A DNA stretch of 35,106 bases from Polyangiaceae bacterium (GTDB taxonomy: Bacteria; Myxococcota_A; Polyangia; Polyangiales; Polyangiaceae), in NCBI GenBank assembly GCA_022842465.1, contig JALHPN010000082.1, positions 1 to 35,106 on the forward strand. Reading direction: 5' to 3'. Under the pieces are notes generated by a model that saw only the letters and a program-made list of their open reading frames with translations, was not told where the DNA came from and did no database searches. The position numbers and the translations under genes are program-made. The first letter of the stretch is position 1. Every line of letters begins with the position of its first letter. Of this stretch, positions 33,064 to 35,106 are shown one piece after another.

Positions 33064-33665
33064 GGGTAGAACCACCCGGCGAGCGAGATCCGCACGCCCT
33101 CGAGCACTTCGTGCACCCGGTGGAGCGAGCGAGGGCTCACCTCGAAGACGACGAGACGGTTCGGCGCCGGCGTGATCGTGCGCGCCGACGCGACGGACGT
33201 GATCGCCAGGGGCTCGCCTCCGAGCTCGCACGCGAAGAGCTCGAGCTCGCCGCCGCTCGGCGGCGAGGGGGACGGCAGATAGTACGCATACGCGAGCACG
33301 CGCCCGACGGCGTCCTGGTGATCGGTGTGCGGGAGGAGATGGTCCCCTGGGCCGTAGGCGTACGCGCGCATGTCAGACCGCGAGAGGGGCTTACCGGCGA
33401 GACGCGAGAGGGGGGCCGCGAACGTCGCCTCGAAGCCGGCCCGCAGGGCCCGGAGCGCCTCCGAGCGCGGCTCCGGGTCCGAGGCGTCGAACGCGTAGTG
33501 CTCCGCGCGCCGGGCCGTGAGCGGCTCCTCGTCGACGCGGAGGAGGAGCTCGTCGAGGCGGGCGGGATCGACGAGGTCGTCCACGACGACGTGCGGAAAC
33601 GGCGCGGCCGCCCGGAAGGCCGCCGCCGCCCGCTCGCCCTCGAGGAGCGCTGGAAGACGCCACAT
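33060..33665 (-). CDS. 2-oxoglutarate/Fe(II)-dependent oxygenase (prolyl-4-hydroxylase-like)
   Basis: A 201-residue enzyme of the 2OG-Fe(II) oxygenase superfamily. Iron ligands appear as His113 and Asp115 (HTDHQD) and His185 (VHEVLEG), and the 2-oxoglutarate carboxylate partner is Arg192 in GVRISLAGWF. AYAYYLPSPSPPSGGELELF is the usual strand after the first ligands. Such enzymes hydroxylate proteins or small molecules using O2 and 2-oxoglutarate. The ATG at 33665 has GGAGA six bases upstream; the open frame extends to 34085 over the divergent lipoprotein region and is rejected there. First gene of a coupled pair. Confidence 0.85.
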   Translation of the reverse strand: MWRLPALLEGERAAAAFRAAAPFPHVVVDDLVDPARLDELLLRVDEEPLTARRAEHYAFDASDPEPRSEALRALRAGFEATFAAPLSRLAGKPLSRSDMRAYAYGPGDHLLPHTDHQDAVGRVLAYAYYLPSPSPPSGGELELFACELGGEPLAITSVASARTITPAPNRLVVFEVSPRSLHRVHEVLEGVRISLAGWFYP

Positions 33666-33717
33666 CGCGATCTCCGATGTACACGCCGGGTGGCCGCTTG
33701 CGTTAAGGTTCTCGGCC

Positions 33718-34311
33718 ATGACGACGAAGAGAGCGCGCGCGATCGTACCGAGCGTCGTGCTCGCCGCGTTCCTGGGCACCCTGTCTGGATGTGGCGGGGG
33801 GCTCGCCGCGCGCGGGGCCACGACGACGACCACGGCGGGCACGCCGTCCGCGGCGGCGAACGTGCGGCCGGAGACGCGGGAGGAGAACGACCGCGAGCCC
33901 GAGGGCTCGCGCGAGGCCGCTTCGACGGACAAGGGACCCTCCGACCATCGGGTCGAGCGGGTCGCCGGCTGGGTGTCGCTCGCGATCGGCGCCCAGGCGA
34001 CGGTCGTCGCCCTCGTCACTTCGGGGATGATGCTCCACGAGGACGGCATCCGCGGTGACGCGTGCGATGCGCAGCAACGCTGCACCCAGGAGGGGCTCGA
34101 CGCGAACGCGAACCTGAGGCAGCTCGGGGGCTGGAACGCCGGAGCCTACGTCGTCGCGGGCGCCGGGCTCACGGTCGGCACGGTGCTCCTCCTCCTCCAC
34201 CCGGCGCGGGAGCGCGCGCGCCCTGCCCGGCGCGCGGAGTCGAGCTCCCCTTCGCTCACGCTCGGCGCCCCGGGCGCAGGGCCCGGCCTCGGCCTCCGGG
34301 GGACGTTCTGA
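33718..34311 (+). CDS. Predicted lipoprotein with two membrane-like helices
   Basis: A 197-residue protein with a signal peptide ending at Cys25 (TLSGCGGG), a Thr/Ala and then Glu/Arg-rich linker (to about 78), and a hydrophobic helix near 82-105. A short loop with two Cys (DACDAQQRC) and a second hydrophobic helix near 143-160 follow, then a Gly/Pro/Arg tail. This two-helix-plus-Cys-loop layout recurs in myxobacterial envelope proteins of unknown role. Divergent from the oxygenase pair (52 bases between starts). Its TGA overlaps the next ATG by one base, so the two lipoproteins are coupled. Confidence 0.65.
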   Translation: MTTKRARAIVPSVVLAAFLGTLSGCGGGLAARGATTTTTAGTPSAAANVRPETREENDREPEGSREAASTDKGPSDHRVERVAGWVSLAIGAQATVVALVTSGMMLHEDGIRGDACDAQQRCTQEGLDANANLRQLGGWNAGAYVVAGAGLTVGTVLLLLHPARERARPARRAESSSPSLTLGAPGAGPGLGLRGTF

Positions 34312-34706
34312 TGCGCGCGGTCGTGCTCGGGGTCGTCCTCGCGACGGGCGGCTGCGTGCTGATCCTCGACGGGACCGACGGCTACGAGGCCAGCCCCGCG
34401 GAAGCGGCCCCGCGGTCCGACGCCGGCAGCGGCGGGAGCCTCGCGCTCGGCTGCCTCTCGACGCGCGACTGCGCGGGCGACGGCGCTCCCGCGGGCGTCT
34501 GCTGCGTGAACCTCGGCGGAGGCGCGTCGTCCGCGCAGGCGAGCTGCCAGGCGGCGGGGCCTTGTGGAGGCGCGATCCCGGTCCAGCTCTGCGGCGCGGA
34601 CGACGAGTGCACGGGCGTTCCGTGCACTCTACAGGCATGCGTCCTCGCCGGCTCGGCCGTCACCCTGCGCGCGTGCGGGACGATCCCGACCTGCACGCCG
34701 CGCTGA
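34311..34706 (+). CDS. Cys-rich lipoprotein, unknown function
   Basis: A 131-residue protein with a short signal peptide and lipobox (ATGGC, Cys15). The mature part has about eleven Cys in pairs (RDCAGD, VCCVNL, SCQAAGPC, CGADDECTG, PCTLQAC) typical of the small disulfide-rich lipoproteins abundant in myxobacteria. The family is unnamed as far as I know. Coupled to the previous gene (TGATG). Confidence 0.7.
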   Translation: MRAVVLGVVLATGGCVLILDGTDGYEASPAEAAPRSDAGSGGSLALGCLSTRDCAGDGAPAGVCCVNLGGGASSAQASCQAAGPCGGAIPVQLCGADDECTGVPCTLQACVLAGSAVTLRACGTIPTCTPR

Positions 34707-34719
34707 GGCCTCCTCCGCC

Positions 34720-35106
34720 GTGCCGCGTGTCGTCCGTGCGCTCCGTGTCCTCGCCGGCGCGGCGTTCGCGCTCCAGTTCGTCGCGCTCGACGTCGTCACC
34801 CGAGACGCCGACGGCGGCCACCCCTGGCGAGATCTCGCGGTGCGCCTCGCTTCGGCGCTGATCGGGTCGGCGATCCTCCTCGTCGCCACGACGCGGCGGC
34901 GAGCCGCCATCGTCGCCGTGGTGACCGCGATCGTCTTCGTCGTCCAGGTGCTCGTCTATCGCTACTACCACGCGATGCTCGACGTGCAGGTCGCCGCCAC
35001 GGCGATCCACGCGTTCCGCGATGTGCGGCCCGTGCTCGTCCGCGCGCTGCCGAGCCTCGCCCTCGGGGTCGCGGCGACGGCGGCCGTCGAGCTCGCGCTG
35101 CTCGAG
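34720..35106 (+). CDS. Polytopic membrane protein, 5' part (possibly sulfatase/LTA-synthase-like)
   Basis: An open frame from GTG 34720 runs to the window edge without a stop (129 codons). Hydrophobic helices lie near 8-25, 45-55, 62-78 and 105-125. The stretch VYRYYHAMLDVQVAATAIHA between helices is like the membrane-anchor half of phosphatase/sulfatase-type phosphoglycerol transferases. The catalytic domain would lie beyond the window, so this is tentative. GAGG lies 11 bases upstream, overlapping the previous stop. Confidence 0.6.
   Translation, partial: MPRVVRALRVLAGAAFALQFVALDVVTRDADGGHPWRDLAVRLASALIGSAILLVATTRRRAAIVAVVTAIVFVVQVLVYRYYHAMLDVQVAATAIHAFRDVRPVLVRALPSLALGVAATAAVELALLE

Overview
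The window is very GC-rich (third codon positions almost always G or C) and looks like ordinary chromosome of a large-genome myxobacterium (Myxococcota). The evidence is the density of lipoproteins and small Cys-rich secreted proteins, a subtilase ending in a MYXO-CTERM-like sorting signal, a PilZ protein, a Ser/Thr kinase and many GTG starts. I place it nearer Polyangia than Myxococcus by general feel only. I saw no tRNA, rRNA, CRISPR array, transposase, integrase or replication origin.

Layout. 1-2726 (minus): a cut-off PilZ protein, an SPW-like membrane protein, a GNAT-like protein and an MDR/quinone oxidoreductase, the last two translationally coupled. 2828-4658 (plus): two lipoproteins, one with a Kazal domain. 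4659-8281 (minus): a helical protein of unknown function and a secreted subtilase. 8426-14021 (minus): a tight four-gene operon, zinc-ribbon/TerB-like protein, MoxR AAA+ ATPase, TM2-DUF58 fusion, DUF4129-like membrane protein. 14142-16088 (plus): CLC chloride channel with CBS domains. 16305-23270: small unknown proteins, a coiled-coil lipoprotein, an FG-GAP/PQQ propeller lipoprotein, signal peptidase I, a Cu/Zn-SOD-like lipoprotein, a zinc metallopeptidase-like lipoprotein, RraA and two secreted Cys-containing proteins. 23328-25366 (minus): SF2 helicase coupled to a MAPEG protein. 25496-28044 (plus): a Ser/Thr kinase fused to a cyclic-nucleotide-binding domain, coupled to an ATP-grasp enzyme. 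28048-30109: aldo/keto reductase with a divergent LysR regulator.

30024-32564 is the accessory part. It holds a decayed MazEF-like toxin-antitoxin pair (a CGTGG tandem repeat breaks the toxin frame and the centre of the toxin is missing), a DUF4259 gene with a one-base frameshift, a lipoprotein gene with a perfect 20-bp palindrome upstream, and three same-direction copies of the 3' end of the LysR gene, about 1.1 and 1.4 kb apart. The spacing resembles successive insertions at the 3' end of lysR. 32536-35106 then holds a coupled pair of 2-oxoglutarate-oxygenase-like genes, two coupled lipoproteins and the start of a polytopic membrane protein that runs off the window.

Convergent gene pairs throughout abut or overlap, sometimes sharing a palindromic stop, so there is little room for terminators. 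The best candidates for something new are the lysR-tail repeat cassettes, the kinase-cNMP/ATP-grasp pair and the TerB/MoxR/TM2-DUF58 operon.
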